Source of the DNA: Ehretia macrophylla
Lineage: Eukaryota > Streptophyta > Magnoliopsida > Boraginales > Ehretiaceae
Assembly: GCA_037974665.1 (NCBI GenBank)
Contig: CM075768.1
Coordinates: 7,155,501 to 7,219,500 of the forward strand
Length of the DNA stretch: 64,000 nt
Reading direction: 5' to 3'
The translations under genes were made by a program, and so were the position numbers. Within the stretch, counting starts at the first letter, position 1; each line of letters opens with the position of its first letter. Under the pieces are notes generated by a model, which was not told the DNA's origin, did not search any database, and was given only the letters and a program-made list of their open reading frames with translations. This document shows, piece after piece, positions 1 through 10,996 of this stretch.

Positions 1-604
1 ATGGCTTTTCAAACATTTTGAGATTTGTATGTAAACATTTATATGCATTTGGCTGCAAGGGCGGAGCTAGACACCGGCACTCAGTGTAGGCACTCGGTGC
101 TTGACCAATAATCTGGTATCTGCATTATATGCCATCTCATTTTTGTTCAGCTGCTTAAAAGGAAAATGAGGAGGAAAAAAATTGCATTTGTTTCACTGTT
201 ACTATTTAAAAGATGCAGCTGCTGAAAACTAAAAGAAGGGAAAAAATACAATAAAGAAGAAGGGAAGAAAATACAATGAATAATACGCTTCTACTAGGAA
301 TTGACCAGCACCGGCGGCACTACCGGTGCTGAATTAGAACAGCCGGAAGCCAGCAAACACACATACTAGCATGTATATTTCGTTATTTGCTTATTGGCTT
401 GCTTGTGAAACTATTTTGCACTTAGTGATGCGAACCAGCCGTCCACATTCATTGAACCTTTTGGGCGAATTTTTCAGCAAAGATTCAAGTCAATATTCTA
501 TTTTCAAGATTCAAGAACTTCAAGATTCTTCAAGAAGTTTCAAGAAGATTCGAAGATTTAGTCAATATTTGATTTATTTGTAATTCTATCCTAGTTTTAG
601 TTTT
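1..604. other. no gene recognised
   Basis: I see no gene here. The stretch has an imperfect GC-rich segment with CACCGGCACT and GCACTCGGTGC at about 73-102 and CACCGGCGGCACTACCGG near 310-330. AGGGCGGAGCTAG at 58-70 resembles the terminal motif of some plant hAT elements, but I found no partner end or target duplication. The short open frame at 371-583 is rich in AAGATTCAAG-type repeats and is probably not coding. Confidence 0.5.
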
Positions 605-1010
605 CAGTTTTAGTTTAATTCCCTATGGACGAATTTAGGTGTTCACACTAGGAAAGAGACTTTCTTGGGCTGCAAGATTAGGTGTTCACACTAGAAAGGA
701 GCTTTTCTTGGGCTGCAAGTTTGCTTCCTTTTTACTTACTATTCACGTCACTATTTACGTGAATAGTTAATAGGAGTCTTTTCTTGGTCTCCAAGTTTGT
801 TTCCTTTGACCTAGTTACTATTCACGTTTTTCTATTTCAGCTAGGGTTTAGGAGTCTTTTCTAATTAGGAAACTTATTTGTTCTTTGCCTATATAAGGCT
901 GATTTGCAAGAAATAATAAAAAGACAACTTTGATATTAACTTTGTGAGATTATTCTCCTTAAGTTCGGGTTGCGTCACATGTTGGCGTGGTTCGTATCAC
1001 TTAGTCTTAA
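605..1010 (+). repeat. LTR-like fragment with tandem repeat and TATA box
   Basis: A promoter-like stretch typical of a plant LTR. It has a TATA box (TATATAAGG, 890-898) followed closely by a polyadenylation-like AATAATAAA (912-920). Upstream lie two 43-bp direct repeats (635-677 and 678-720; shared core TTAGGTGTTCACACTAG) and a 10-bp inverted repeat CTATTCACGT/ACGTGAATAG (739-748, 757-766). I could not fix the outer ends or find a second LTR, so it may be a solo LTR or a fragment. Ty3/gypsy affinity is only a guess from the general look. Confidence 0.45.
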
Positions 1011-2616
1011 CATAGTTAACATCAAATCATCTCATAGAAACTTTTTATCAAACAACATAGGCTCAACTCAAGATCAATAGCTAACATAATAACAATAGCA
1101 TAACAAATCTCTCAACCCTTTTAGATCATACAAAAGAGAACTCCCACATCACAAAGCATGTTGAAAATCATTCATTCAATTAGTTACGAGCTTCAAATCA
1201 TATATTTTCAACATTAAAGAAACTAATCACACAAAATAAATGCAAATAACTCATGAATCCCTCACTTGGTTTAGATTCCCGCTTCTGATCTTGGCTCCTA
1301 TCCTTTTCATTGAGCTTGCCATCGGGTAGAGAGGCTTTGAGCTCTATTTTATTATTATTATTTTTCTTTTTTCTTCTCACCGCGGCTGCCACTGATCTCT
1401 TCCTATTTATTTTCTTTTCTTCCTTGTTCTTTCTCTGCCCGACAGTGGAGGAGTAATGGTGAGGTGAGTCCTATTAACTAATACGTTCAGTCCCGGGGCC
1501 GACTTCTCACATAAACTGAAAGACAACCAATTAGAAAGCACGTAATATAAATTTAAATAAATGTAGTATATTAAGGTGATTTGTCCCGAAGTCCTTTAAT
1601 CTTTAAAATAATTAAATACAAATAATAAGAATAATAATAATTAATTTATTTCACGTAATTCTATTACATAATTTAATAATTGTAGATAGTAATAATAAGT
1701 AAAACATTCATTTTCTGAGTCAAGGCTTCACATCAAAAGTAGAATCAAATCGATTAACTAAGATATAAATAAAGTAAATTCTAATAAATAAAAGAATAAA
1801 GTAATTGCTCTAAGCAAATCAAATAAATAGAATTTAAATGAATGCGAACATTTTCATTGCATGTTTTCCAAAAATTTGCAATTTAATGAAATAGATATGC
1901 AATATAATTTAAAGTTTATATGCTAGGTCTAGGTGTTACACTACAACCTAAGGTTAGGCCACTTCCTAGATAGAGACAAGGTAGCATAGTAACGAAATGT
2001 TGTTATACTACCCAAGATGGTGAAGATCATCTCATAGTTGGCATTGTGTCATAGTAGAGATGAGGGGTAATCTGAACTTTTGGTGAGCTATCTTTATCAT
2101 CTCAACCACATAAGAGACATGTATTATTCTTTTTTCACACAGTCGTCTTTTTCTCTCTTCTCTCTTTACAAATAAATCTTCTCTCTCTTCTAAATTAAGT
2201 AATGAGAGATCAAATAAACACGCTTATTTTGAGTCTCTTTCCTTATTTATCTTTTGCATTTAATTTCCACAAAAAAAAAAACATTTTCTCTTTATTCACT
2301 TGAGCAAAGATATACACCTAACACATTCACACATTTCTGAAAACATTTTATAGTTTCCTAACACCCGTTTTGAAAAACTTGCAAACTAACTTGAATTATA
2401 GCATTTCATGCAAATCTAATTCAGGTAATTGTTACATTCCCAATTTTTGTTTTCACTTTATTTAGCTTATCTATTTAGGATTTTTTTTCAGTCATTGATA
2501 CTATTAGCTTATTCATGTAGTTAGTTTTTATTTTTATTTTTATGGAGAGTTTTTTATTTGTCACTTTATTTTTTTTTGTTTTTAATGACATAGAGACTTT
2601 TTTGTGAGCTTTTTTA
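1011..2616. other. no gene recognised (AT-rich)
   Basis: No convincing coding sequence on either strand. The stretch holds many A/T runs, ATT/AAT trinucleotide runs near 1348-1372 and 1620-1690, a C/T-rich tract at about 2140-2200 and an A11 run near 2270. It may be decayed LTR sequence, but no termini could be fixed. Confidence 0.5.
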
Positions 2617-2724
2617 ATGATTTTTTATGTGGTTATTTGTTTAGATTATTTAGGTAGCTTTACGTTTTTTACATTTTTTTGGTCAGTTAGTTTGGGTTTT
2701 TATCTCCTTTTTTTAGATTCAAAC

Positions 2725-3345
2725 ATGGGTAGTATATTGGAGCCAGCCAATGAAAATCAAGAATGCAATTACAACAATGATCATATACCGTTTATAGGTA
2801 TGACTTTTGATACTTTAGAAGAAACTTATACATCTTATAACGATTATGTTGAAAATGTGGGATTTAGTATTAGAATCCAATGTTATAGTGATAATAATAA
2901 GGAAAGTGTAGTGACAAGTAATATATTTGTTTGTTCGAAAGAAGGATTTGGAAGAAAAGATAAACGGGATAGACTTACTCAAAATTCAAGAGCTAAGACA
3001 AGAACTAGATGTGGTGCATTGGTGAGGGTAAAATTAAATAGATCTATTGGAAAATATGTAGTACATAGATTTGTTGCTCAACATAATCATGATTTGCAAG
3101 GGCTGATCTTTCACATATGTTTCCATCACAAAGGAGAATATCTTCTATACAAGGTGACAAATAGAGATAGTGCAAGATTCTGATATTGCTCTCCGTGAAT
3201 CCTATGAGCTGATGGGAGGGGTAGTCGGTGGAAGGTATTGTGTTGGATTCTTATAGCTAGATCAAAAAACTATCTTCAAACAAAGAGACAAAAGGATTTG
3301 GCTTACTTTGAGTTAGGATTAATATTGAAATATTTTCAAGAGAAA
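2725..3345 (+). pseudogene. FAR1-related (FRS) DNA-binding domain protein, broken fragment
   Basis: FAR1/FHY3-type proteins are transcription factors derived from Mutator-like transposases; the N-terminal FAR1 domain is a zinc-binding DNA-binding fold. From the ATG at 2725 the reading contains GMTFDTLEETYTSYNDYV, then FVCSKEGF, TRCGALVRV and AQHNHDL. This gives the expected spaced Cys, Cys and His-x-His pattern. After HNHDL the match moves to another frame (SQRRISSIQGD, about 3122-3157) and then a third (ALRESYELMGGVVGG, about 3190-3233), with a stop shortly after. At least two frameshifts and a stop therefore break it, and the MULE-transposase and SWIM domains of full-length family members are absent. 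An open frame runs upstream to 2617, but the T-rich codons there look non-coding. It could be a host FRS relic or a MULE relic; the domain call is firm, the origin is not. Confidence 0.75.
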
Positions 3346-3596
3346 ACTTGTGAAGTTAAATTTTTTCCAAAATAATGGGGACTAAATGGGGACTATTTGC
3401 GCCATTTTTTTCTAGATTTGTAATTGGCCTGAAACAAGTTGTAACACATATATATTCCTTATATATGATTTTGTGAAATTAAAATAGTTGAATTTTGTTA
3501 ATCACCTTGAAATTCTCATAATTTGTCACTGCGTCGAAAGAGAATGAATTATCTTAAATAGTGTTCATGGTTTATTGAAACATTGAGGAATAGTAG

Positions 3597-4078
3597 CACA
3601 CTTAGTTTTTATTGTTTTCAAAAAGTTTTAATTTCTTTTTATTATTTTAATTATTTTAAATTTTTTTCTATTGTTCTACCAAAAATTTCAATTTCGTTCC
3701 CATTATTTAAAAAAATCTCAATCTCGTCCCTATTATCTTTCTAAAGTTTCAAACTCGTCCTTATTATTCAAAATTAGTCAATTTAGTCCTTATTATTTTT
3801 TAAAAAATAATATGACTAAATTATTTTTTTTTAGAAACAATGGGGATGAATTTATTTTATTTTTAAAAAATGTGAGAGACTAAATTAAATAATTTTAAAC
3901 AATAGGGATAAACTTGATACTTTAGGGAAACAATAGAGAAAAAATTGAATTTTTTCGAAAACAATATAGACGAAATTTGAAACTCTTTTAAAAATAATAG
4001 GGACGAAATTAAGAAATTTTAAACAAGTAAGAACGAAATTGAAACTTTAAAAAAATAATAGGGATTAAATGTGACATT
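3597..4078. repeat. foldback element: long inverted repeat of short repeated units
   Basis: The left arm repeats units such as TTTCGTTCCCATTATTT and CTCGTCCCTATTATC. From about 3807 the right arm reads as their reverse complement (AATAGGGACGAAATT, AATAGGGATAAAC), ending near GGGATTAAATGTGACA. Each arm is about 235 bp and built from degenerate 30-35 bp units, so the whole could fold into a long imperfect hairpin. This layout fits a foldback or MULE-terminal-inverted-repeat element. I could not identify a target duplication. Confidence 0.6.
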
Positions 4079-4691
4079 TTGCCAAACTTTGACACCTAAG
4101 AGATGATGATTGGATAATTGAAAAGCAGAAGCATATATTGAAAATGGATTAAGGCTCAGTTTGGTATATCTGTAAAATTTTAGTTTTTGAACTATAAAAC
4201 TTTTGCAGTAGAGCTTTGGTTATAAATGTTGTTGAACAAAAATTGTTGACTGATTGGCCTATAATGGATAATATTGAGGTTTTACAAAATTTGAAGGCAA
4301 TATTGTACTTTAAAAAATATGAACGAATATATTTGAGAGAGAAAAAGAAAACAACTTTCCGCATTATATAAAAAAAAGATTCGCAAAAACCTATTTTGAA
4401 AAGCTCTAATTTAAAACTTGTTTTTAATTTATTTATCTTTTTTCAAGTTTTACATAAAAGCATTTTCACAAATGGATAAAACAAGTGATATCAGTTTTTA
4501 AACTCACTGAAAGCACTTTTTAGTGCCAAAAAATTAGGCCAAACAGGGCGTAAGTTGGTTGAATGCAGTAACCATGTTTTGCCATTGAACTTAAGTAAGT
4601 TAGTTGACCTCAAATTCACACAATATGTTTGCCAACTTTAAGTTCTCATAATCTTGTATCATAATTACATGTATCTATTATATTTTCTCAA

Positions 4692-4699
4692 TTATAAAT
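4692..4699 (+). promoter_or_regulatory. TATA box of the S1-family gene
   Basis: TTATAAAT lies 53 bases upstream of the start codon at 4745, leaving room for a short 5' leader of about 20-25 bases. A second ATTATAAATT at about 4724 is too close to the start to be the better choice. Confidence 0.5.
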
Positions 4700-4744
4700 T
4701 GGTGAAAACTAGCATATCCAAACATTATAAATTTTGAAAGAAAT

Positions 4745-5188
4745 ATGAGTTCTACAATGGCTCAAATCATTTTCATATCGCTTATTATCTCAGCCAGCCT
4801 AATCCAAATAACAAGTGCTGGACCTTTTCAAAATCCCAAATACTCAATTCATGTTGTCAATAATCTTCCTCCGAATTCTGCTCCAGTACTCGTCCATTGT
4901 GCATCTAAGGATAATGACATTGGATATCACAATCTAACTATAAATCAGGATCTCAATTGGTCATTCCGTAGCAACGCTATTGCTACTACGCTATTCTTCT
5001 GCCACTTTTGGTGGGCAGGAAGGGACAAAGCATTCGACGTTTTTAATGCAAAAGATGATGCTCCTTGTGGAGAGAAACACAATGGTGGCATATGTGCTTA
5101 TATAGTTAAGGAGGATGGTTTTTATATAGGGTATCATCATGTACCTCCTTTCAGCCCAAATGAGTTGACAAAACGCTATGATTGGTAG
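4745..5188 (+). CDS. S1/SPH family secreted protein (plant self-incompatibility S1 homologue)
   Basis: A single-exon gene for 147 residues, the usual size of the plant S-protein homologue family. Founder members include the poppy pistil S-determinant PrsS; most paralogues are small secreted proteins of unknown role. Residues 1-25 form a signal peptide (hydrophobic IIFISLIISASLI, then TSA before Gly26). The mature protein shows the family pattern: YSIHVVNNL, VLVHCASKDNDIGYHNL, LNWSFRSN, TLFFCHFWW, AFDVFN, and the C-terminal pair in APCGEKHNGGICAYIVKEDGFYI. The four Cys are the set expected to form two disulphides. I chose the first ATG (4745); a second Met at residue 5 would give nearly the same signal peptide. 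A TATA box and a polyadenylation signal flank it at sensible distances and no break is visible. It stands alone, with TE remains on both sides. Family assignment is firm; a role in self-incompatibility should not be assumed. Confidence 0.9.
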   Translation: MSSTMAQIIFISLIISASLIQITSAGPFQNPKYSIHVVNNLPPNSAPVLVHCASKDNDIGYHNLTINQDLNWSFRSNAIATTLFFCHFWWAGRDKAFDVFNAKDDAPCGEKHNGGICAYIVKEDGFYIGYHHVPPFSPNELTKRYDW

Positions 5189-5228
5189 TAAAAATGTACC
5201 ATTGAATTTGTTACCGTGTATGTATTTC

Positions 5229-5234
5229 AATAAA
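5229..5234 (+). terminator. polyadenylation signal of the S1-family gene
   Basis: AATAAA lies 40 bases after the stop codon, a normal distance for a plant 3' UTR signal. Confidence 0.5.
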
Positions 5235-6050
5235 TGAGATAAGACATGAGTTCAAGTTAACTATTCTTCTCGAGATTGTGTTTTAAAACTTCCTCCATAC
5301 TCTATATATCTGTATAATTTATCAATTGTCCATTTATCTATATCTATGCTATCATCAATTATCAAACTAATAATGACACATATATGTAACAGATATAAAC
5401 AAAAGCAGTAACAAGAGCTGATCAAGTATACAAACCACATTTGACAACTTAAAGACCCTTCAAAGCACGCATCATACTCTTTCTTAAGTTTCAACAATAA
5501 TACAAGGGATTTTCAGAAAGATACCAGCCTATAAGAATATCAAGTTTTATGAGATAAATCAACTCCCATAGCAAAACAATCAACTTATTGATATTGGAAG
5601 ACTTAACGGATTCATAAGATATCTTTATTTAAAAATAATAACCGGTACAAATAGTAAATTGAGGTATCCCGTTACAAAGGGCAATGCTACTACATCGAGC
5701 CCATTCCTGGAGAAAAATATCAATTTATTGCTTATGTAGTTTATCCTTTAGACATTTTGGAACACTAATCGGTATCTTTATTACATTATCTAAAACTTAT
5801 TTGTTATTGTTCATTCCTAGAATCAAAAGAACCAAATAAATCCATATAAAATATATATGTTACCTATATCGAAGTAGTACCGTGAGAGAAGGGTGAAAAG
5901 AACCCTTATCGGTAAAAAATAAAATATTCAACTCATTTAACTTTCTTCTTTATCGAGTTGTGTTAAGCCCCTACATATTATGTTATGGATTAAAAGGAAG
6001 GTGTCTACAAACACCAAATAAATAAGTTGTCGGAAAAATACAGCCAAATT
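5235..6050. other. no gene recognised
   Basis: AT-rich sequence without a supported coding region, RNA gene or repeat terminus. The small open frame on the minus strand at 5261-5497 has no recognisable domain. Confidence 0.5.
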
Positions 6051-6272
6051 AATATTAAGGCTTATGGGCACTTAAAAATAAGTGGTTGCTTTGATCATGA
6101 GCAAACGTGTGAGATTTGCTTTAAGAATTTCTACTACTCTAAGTACATTCATCCATCTGAAGCTAACTCAAACATTTGACGCTCTTAGCACGTAGTCATA
6201 GCTAAACGATGTAAGACTTAAGTATTCTTCATGATAGTTCTGTTAAGAGAGGAATAGGCCTGCAGTGGTGGG
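6051..6272. repeat. direct repeat, left copy (about 222 bp)
   Basis: Matches 12669-12889 in the same orientation, with shared blocks such as AAGTGGTT, GCTAACTCAAACATTTGAC and GGAATAGGCCT/GAAATAGGCCT. The copies lie on the two sides of the copia reverse-transcriptase region. They may be duplicated internal copia sequence or remains of another element; I could not assign a function. Confidence 0.6.
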
Positions 6273-6332
6273 TATTACTTTTACACCGAGAAAAAAATGA
6301 AGTGCGCCGAGGTCTTTGATAGAGAATCTATT

Positions 6333-6686
6333 TCAGAGTGCATCAATAACATTTCGAACATAGGTGGGAGAGCTTCCTGTTATCAACCAATCATCCATAT
6401 AAACTAAAACATATAAAATGTTAGTTGAATAAGCTAGAACAAATAAACGTGTATCAGATTGAGAGTTCTTGAATCCAAGGCAGAGAATAAATGATTTGAC
6501 CTCGTTGAACCACACTCAAGGGGCCTGCTTTAGGACATAGAGAGAGGGCTTTAGATGACACACATGACGGGGCTTGTTATGATCAATGTAGCTCGGTGGT
6601 TGGGACATGAACACTGCTTCCTAAAGATGTATGTGTAGAAATGCTTGGTTGACATCTAATTGATTAATTAACCACACATTAAAAAG
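6333..6686 (-). pseudogene. copia reverse-transcriptase remains
   Basis: Minus-strand translation shows the copia RT blocks INQLDVNQAF, then KPSLYVLKQAP and the catalytic block VLVYMDDWLITGSS (copia elements normally have YVDD). It is a fossil piece of the minus-strand copia; its upstream neighbour in the same domain is at 12595-12668. Confidence 0.8.
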
Positions 6687-6769
6687 TGTTAGGAGTTTCA
6701 CATAATGAATTAGAGAGCAAAAAGAATGATTTATCTTATATGGAAAGATTAGGAGAATAATAAGCTACT

Positions 6770-7640
6770 TGTTACGCCCTTTGCTGCAACAAGAGCTATG
6801 ATATTTATTGGCTTGTGTTTTGCCAAAAATATGCTTTGTCTGAATTTGATTATGGTATATGCATATTTGTTAGGAAAGCTTTAATTGACAGGTTTAACAT
6901 CCTTACAAGGAAATTGAAAAGGCAAATTGACATTTCCTTAATTGCTTGATTTGAGGTGATCTTATTTCAAAAGGAAAGTTGTCTTATTTAAAGATTTGCT
7001 TGGAGACAAAGTCATTCCATAAAAGACTCAAGCACGGATTACCTTGTGGAGGTTTAGGCAACTAATTCATCATGTATACAGAGTCTCACATGTCTGAATG
7101 TTGTGCAGAAAAAGAAAAGAAGAGCTAAAAAAGAAGATTGCTTTTAGTATTTCAAATTGTCAGGTTTTGCTGTAGCAGATTGATGTCGTGTTGTAGCAAG
7201 AACGCATGAATTTGATAGAGCATGTGTTGCTGCAGCAGACCGTGAAACAAATAGTTTATTTATGCTTCCGCTATGCATATTGTTTTAATCTTTGATAGGA
7301 AGAGTTTTTAGTTTGTTTATTATTTTATTCATTCTTCGGAAGAAGAATGTGTAGTTCTCGGGAGAGAATATTGCAAGTCGAGGGGAGCTCGCCAAACCGG
7401 GGTTCATTAAGGAGTTCTATATCGAGACATCAAAGGTCAAGAGGGAGTCTTTACTTGTGTAAGTCCGTTGATGTTGTAACTTAGTTTTTATTAATGAACA
7501 TGTTTATTGGACCAGGGGAGGTCCCGTGGACGTAGACCGCACAGTTGAACTACGTTAAATCTCAGTTTCCTTACTTTCTGCATCTATTATTTTATTTTGT
7601 TTAACTTATGTTACAACAAGATAATAACCAGAAACTTACA
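6770..7640 (+). repeat. 5' LTR of the Sirevirus-like element
   Basis: 871 bp, TGTTACG...AACTTACA. It matches 10997-11866 throughout and is followed by a TGGTATCAGAGT primer site at 7643-7654. Confidence 0.85.
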
Positions 7641-7642
7641 AG

Positions 7643-7654
7643 TGGTATCAGAGT
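7643..7654 (+). other. primer binding site of the Sirevirus-like element
   Basis: TGGTATCAGAGT follows the 5' LTR after two bases (AG) and matches the initiator tRNA-Met type at 11 of 12 positions. Confidence 0.75.
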
Positions 7655-7729
7655 AGATTACTGAACTGATTCAGTTAGATCTTTGGAAGAGTTTTTCTAG
7701 TTTTTCTTACAGATACGGACACTCTACGT

Positions 7730-9447
7730 GATGGCGGATCAATCACTAAACCACATCTTCTCGATGGCTCCAACTACTCAAACTGGAAGGCACGCATGAT
7801 GGCGTTTATCAAGTCCATTGATGAGCAAGCTTGGAAAGCAATTCTAACAGGTTGGGTGCATCCTACAATTACTGATGCATAAGGCAATGTTGCACCAAAA
7901 CCTGAAACACAATAGACCAACGCACAAGATCCATTGGCTAATTACAATTCTAAAGCATTGAATGCCATCTTCAATGCAGTTGACATAAACCAATTCAAAT
8001 TGATTTCAACGTGTGAATCAGCCAAAGATGCATGGGTGATTTTGGAGACAACATATGAAGGCACTACAGCTGCAAAGTTATCAAAACTTCAAATTCTTGC
8101 GACAAGATTTGAAGAATTGAAGATGAAACTATCACGGAGTTCAATGCTAGGCTGTGTGATATTGCCAATGAGGCCTTTGTCTTGGGGGAGAAATATTTAG
8201 ATTTGAAGTTGGTGAGAAAACTTCTAAGATTACTTCCAGACATGTTTGCGACCAAAGTTGTAGCAATAGAAGAATAAAAAAATATTGATGAAATCAAGAT
8301 TGATGAGTTAATGGGCTCTCTTCAGACGTTTGAAATGAAGTTCAAACAAAAGGAGAAAGAAAAGAGCATTGCCTTAAAAACAGGTTTCGAAAATCAAGAT
8401 GAAAATCAAGATGATCAATACTCTTTTGATGTCACAGAATCTTTAGCATCACTCACAAAGAATGTCAACAAAGTGCTGAAAATGTTGGAGAAGCAGAATG
8501 TCTCATCAAATTCTGAAATATTGAAGAAGAAAAAAAGAATACAATGTCATGAATGCGAAGGATTTGGTCACATTCAATCTGAGTGTGCCAATACTTTGAA
8601 AAGAAGGAAGAAAGTCATGAATGCTGCATGGAGCAACGAAGAATCCAAAAGTCACAGTAGCAGTGACGAAAAGCATAGGAGCAACTATGTTGCATTCTGT
8701 GCTGCAGCGGCACAATCCGATGCTAAGACAGATGCTGAGACAGAAACTGAAACTACTGCAGCAGAATTGGGAACAACATCAGCAACAAGATTGGTTATGT
8801 CAGATGGTGAAACTGATTCCTAATTGGACAGTGATGAAGAAGAGGACGAGTTCATAAGGACCTACAAAACGATGTACCAAAAATGGCTAATCGTGTACAG
8901 GGTGAATCAAGATCAATTAACCAAGATTGTTGAACTTGAAAAGGAAAAGGCTGAGTTGCAGAAATCATTAGGAGAAAGTCAGCAAAAAGCCAACATGCTG
9001 CAGCAAGAACTATCACAGATTCAGCGAGGCTTCAAGATGATGAACTCAGGTATGGATAAACTTGATCATAAGTTATCCATTCAAAAGTCTTGCAGAGATC
9101 ATACTGGATTAGACTATCAAGGAGGAGTATCGACAAGTCAAACGGTGTTTGTCAAAGAATCTGGAAAAACAACATTTGTCAGAGAAAATGGAGGGCCAAA
9201 ACTAGAATCGAATGTTGTAACAAAACAGAATGACAAGATTACTGATGTCACAACTGCTGTTGCAACAAAAGCTGCAGCAGAGAGTAAAATTCTAGAATTT
9301 AAGAAAAAGAAGTTTGTGCCAGTTTGTCATTTTTTTCACACTTCTGGACATATCAGATCACGATGCTACAGGTATATTGATATGCTGAAAAGAGGTAATG
9401 TTGTTAAACCTTTGTTCATGATGATTTTAGGAGGCCACCACAAATGA
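7730..9447 (+). pseudogene. gag remains of the Sirevirus-like element
   Basis: Translation shows the copia gag start (a DGSNYSNWKARM-like block, about 7760-7800). Downstream is a zinc knuckle CHECEGFGHIQSEC (about 8545-8590) followed by a basic KRRKK, as in Sirevirus Gag proteins. A coiled-coil-like stretch rich in Glu, Lys and Gln comes next (about 8910-9060). Near 9320-9365 a second Cys/His motif, CHFFHTSGHIRSRC, resembles the one at the Sirevirus gag-pol border. Gag proteins of this family package element RNA. The region is broken in several places. Confidence 0.75.
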
Positions 9448-9479
9448 AAATGAATTTGTCGCAACAAAAAGTGAAACAA

Positions 9480-9641
9480 ATCTGGGTAAGAAAATCAGTT
9501 TTACCTTGTCCAGTAGAGCATAAAAAGGCTGTTTCAGACTATGTTGCAATAGATTATCAACTAGCAGAAATCTTTACTAAGGCACTAGACTCTGTCAGGT
9601 TTAAGACATTGAGAAAAACCATAGGCTTTTATTCTCTATAA
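9480..9641 (+). pseudogene. last part of copia pol (RNase H C-terminus)
   Basis: The reading DYQLAEIFTKALDSVRFKTL is the conserved end of copia RNase H (usual form YQLADIFTKPLD..RF). The catalytic parts of pol are not present between gag and this piece. Confidence 0.7.
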
Positions 9642-10996
9642 GATTTAATGGTTTGTGTATATGTGCATTGATTCATCACTAGAGCATTACAAATTATATG
9701 TATAAATCAGCTAGTGATTTCATTTGTGGAACCATATTATCAATGCACATCATGTACATGTCATTTTGATGAATCTTAGATTGAAGTCTCAACGGGAAAA
9801 GATTGTGAACTTGTTTGACGACTAGGGATCTAACAAAGATAAGTCTCTTTGAGATTCATTCCTGAATTCTATTTACCTTGCCAAAAGAAAAAAATCATAT
9901 GCAGGATATTGCAACAAAAGTTGGAATAGAAAGGGCTACCTAAAACCACAAAGAATGGTTCTAAAGTGAAAGCCACCATACCAAGAAAAAAAAAAAAACT
10001 TCTTGAAATTCTTGTTTGAAAGAAGATTATAAAAAATCCTGCAGGTATGTTGAAACAAGTATTGCTTCTAATCTAACCTGGTGTAATGGATGTTGAGGAC
10101 TGTTTAGATTGGCTTGTACATGAAACACACACACACATGGTCCATCCTTGAAATTCTTGTTTGATTTATGCATGTGTTCAGTAGAAATTTGAGTGGTGAC
10201 TCAAAGTTCATACTTATGAAAGTGTGTTTGTTTAAACTCTGAAATTTTCACAAAGTCAAAAGAATCTTGAGGGCTGAATGTCATAGTGTGGAGTTTGCTT
10301 GGTTGATATATGTTGCAGCATAATCTCATACACCAAGTTTTTGGAACTAAAGTATGATCATAATTTGCTGTAGCACAAAGTTTGCCTATCTGTTAGTCAT
10401 ATTTTTTTTTGTTGCATCAAAGTCGGAGAACTAACAGATTTGTCGCAACAAAGCTTTTCTTTATGATGCAATATTTGCAGGGCAAACATCAAGCAGGTAC
10501 TTAGGGGGAGCGAACTACAGTTCCCGTTTCTGTTGCAACAGGAGCTTATGCTCAGGGGGAGCATGGTGCTATAACACCTGGTGGCGCATGCTCTACCACC
10601 AGCTCAAGTGCTGATGTGAGAAAATTGTTACAATAGTTCCAAGCTGCGTTGCAGCAGCTAGCACCATCAGATGCTTAACTCTTTGCCTTTGTTTGACAAA
10701 AAAAGGGAGATAAATGGGATTATATCATTATATCTTGTGTTTTTTTTTCTGTTTTTGCTCTGATGTTCTTATGCTCTGATTCTAAACTTTTATCTTGTTC
10801 TTTTCCTATCCTTGCTCTAATATAGTTTGTTTATTTTGGTTGTTTTAGTATCTGCTCTGATACTCTGATATATTTTGTGTTATGTTTTCATTGGCTCTGT
10901 CTAATGCATAGTTACACTGATGATACCTTGTCTTTATCTCAAGTGTGTTATTACTCTAATATTCAGTTTTGCCAAAACAAAGCCAAAGGGGGAGCT
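9642..10996 (+). other. non-coding 3' region with repeated polypurine tracts
   Basis: No open env-like frame is visible. Purine tracts recur at 10503-10511 (AGGGGGAGC), 10554-10562 (AGGGGGAGC), 10699-10710 (AAAAAAGGGAGA) and finally 10984-10995, next to the 3' LTR. Multiple polypurine tracts upstream of the 3' LTR are a known Sirevirus hallmark. Confidence 0.7.

Noticed and set aside
371-583. 70-codon open frame near the window start
   Set aside because: Its codons come from AAGATTCAAG-like repeats and no domain is recognisable.
1930-1940. AGGTGTTACA as another large-LTR terminus
   Set aside because: The conserved family tail (GGAGACTCCG...) is not found upstream on this strand.
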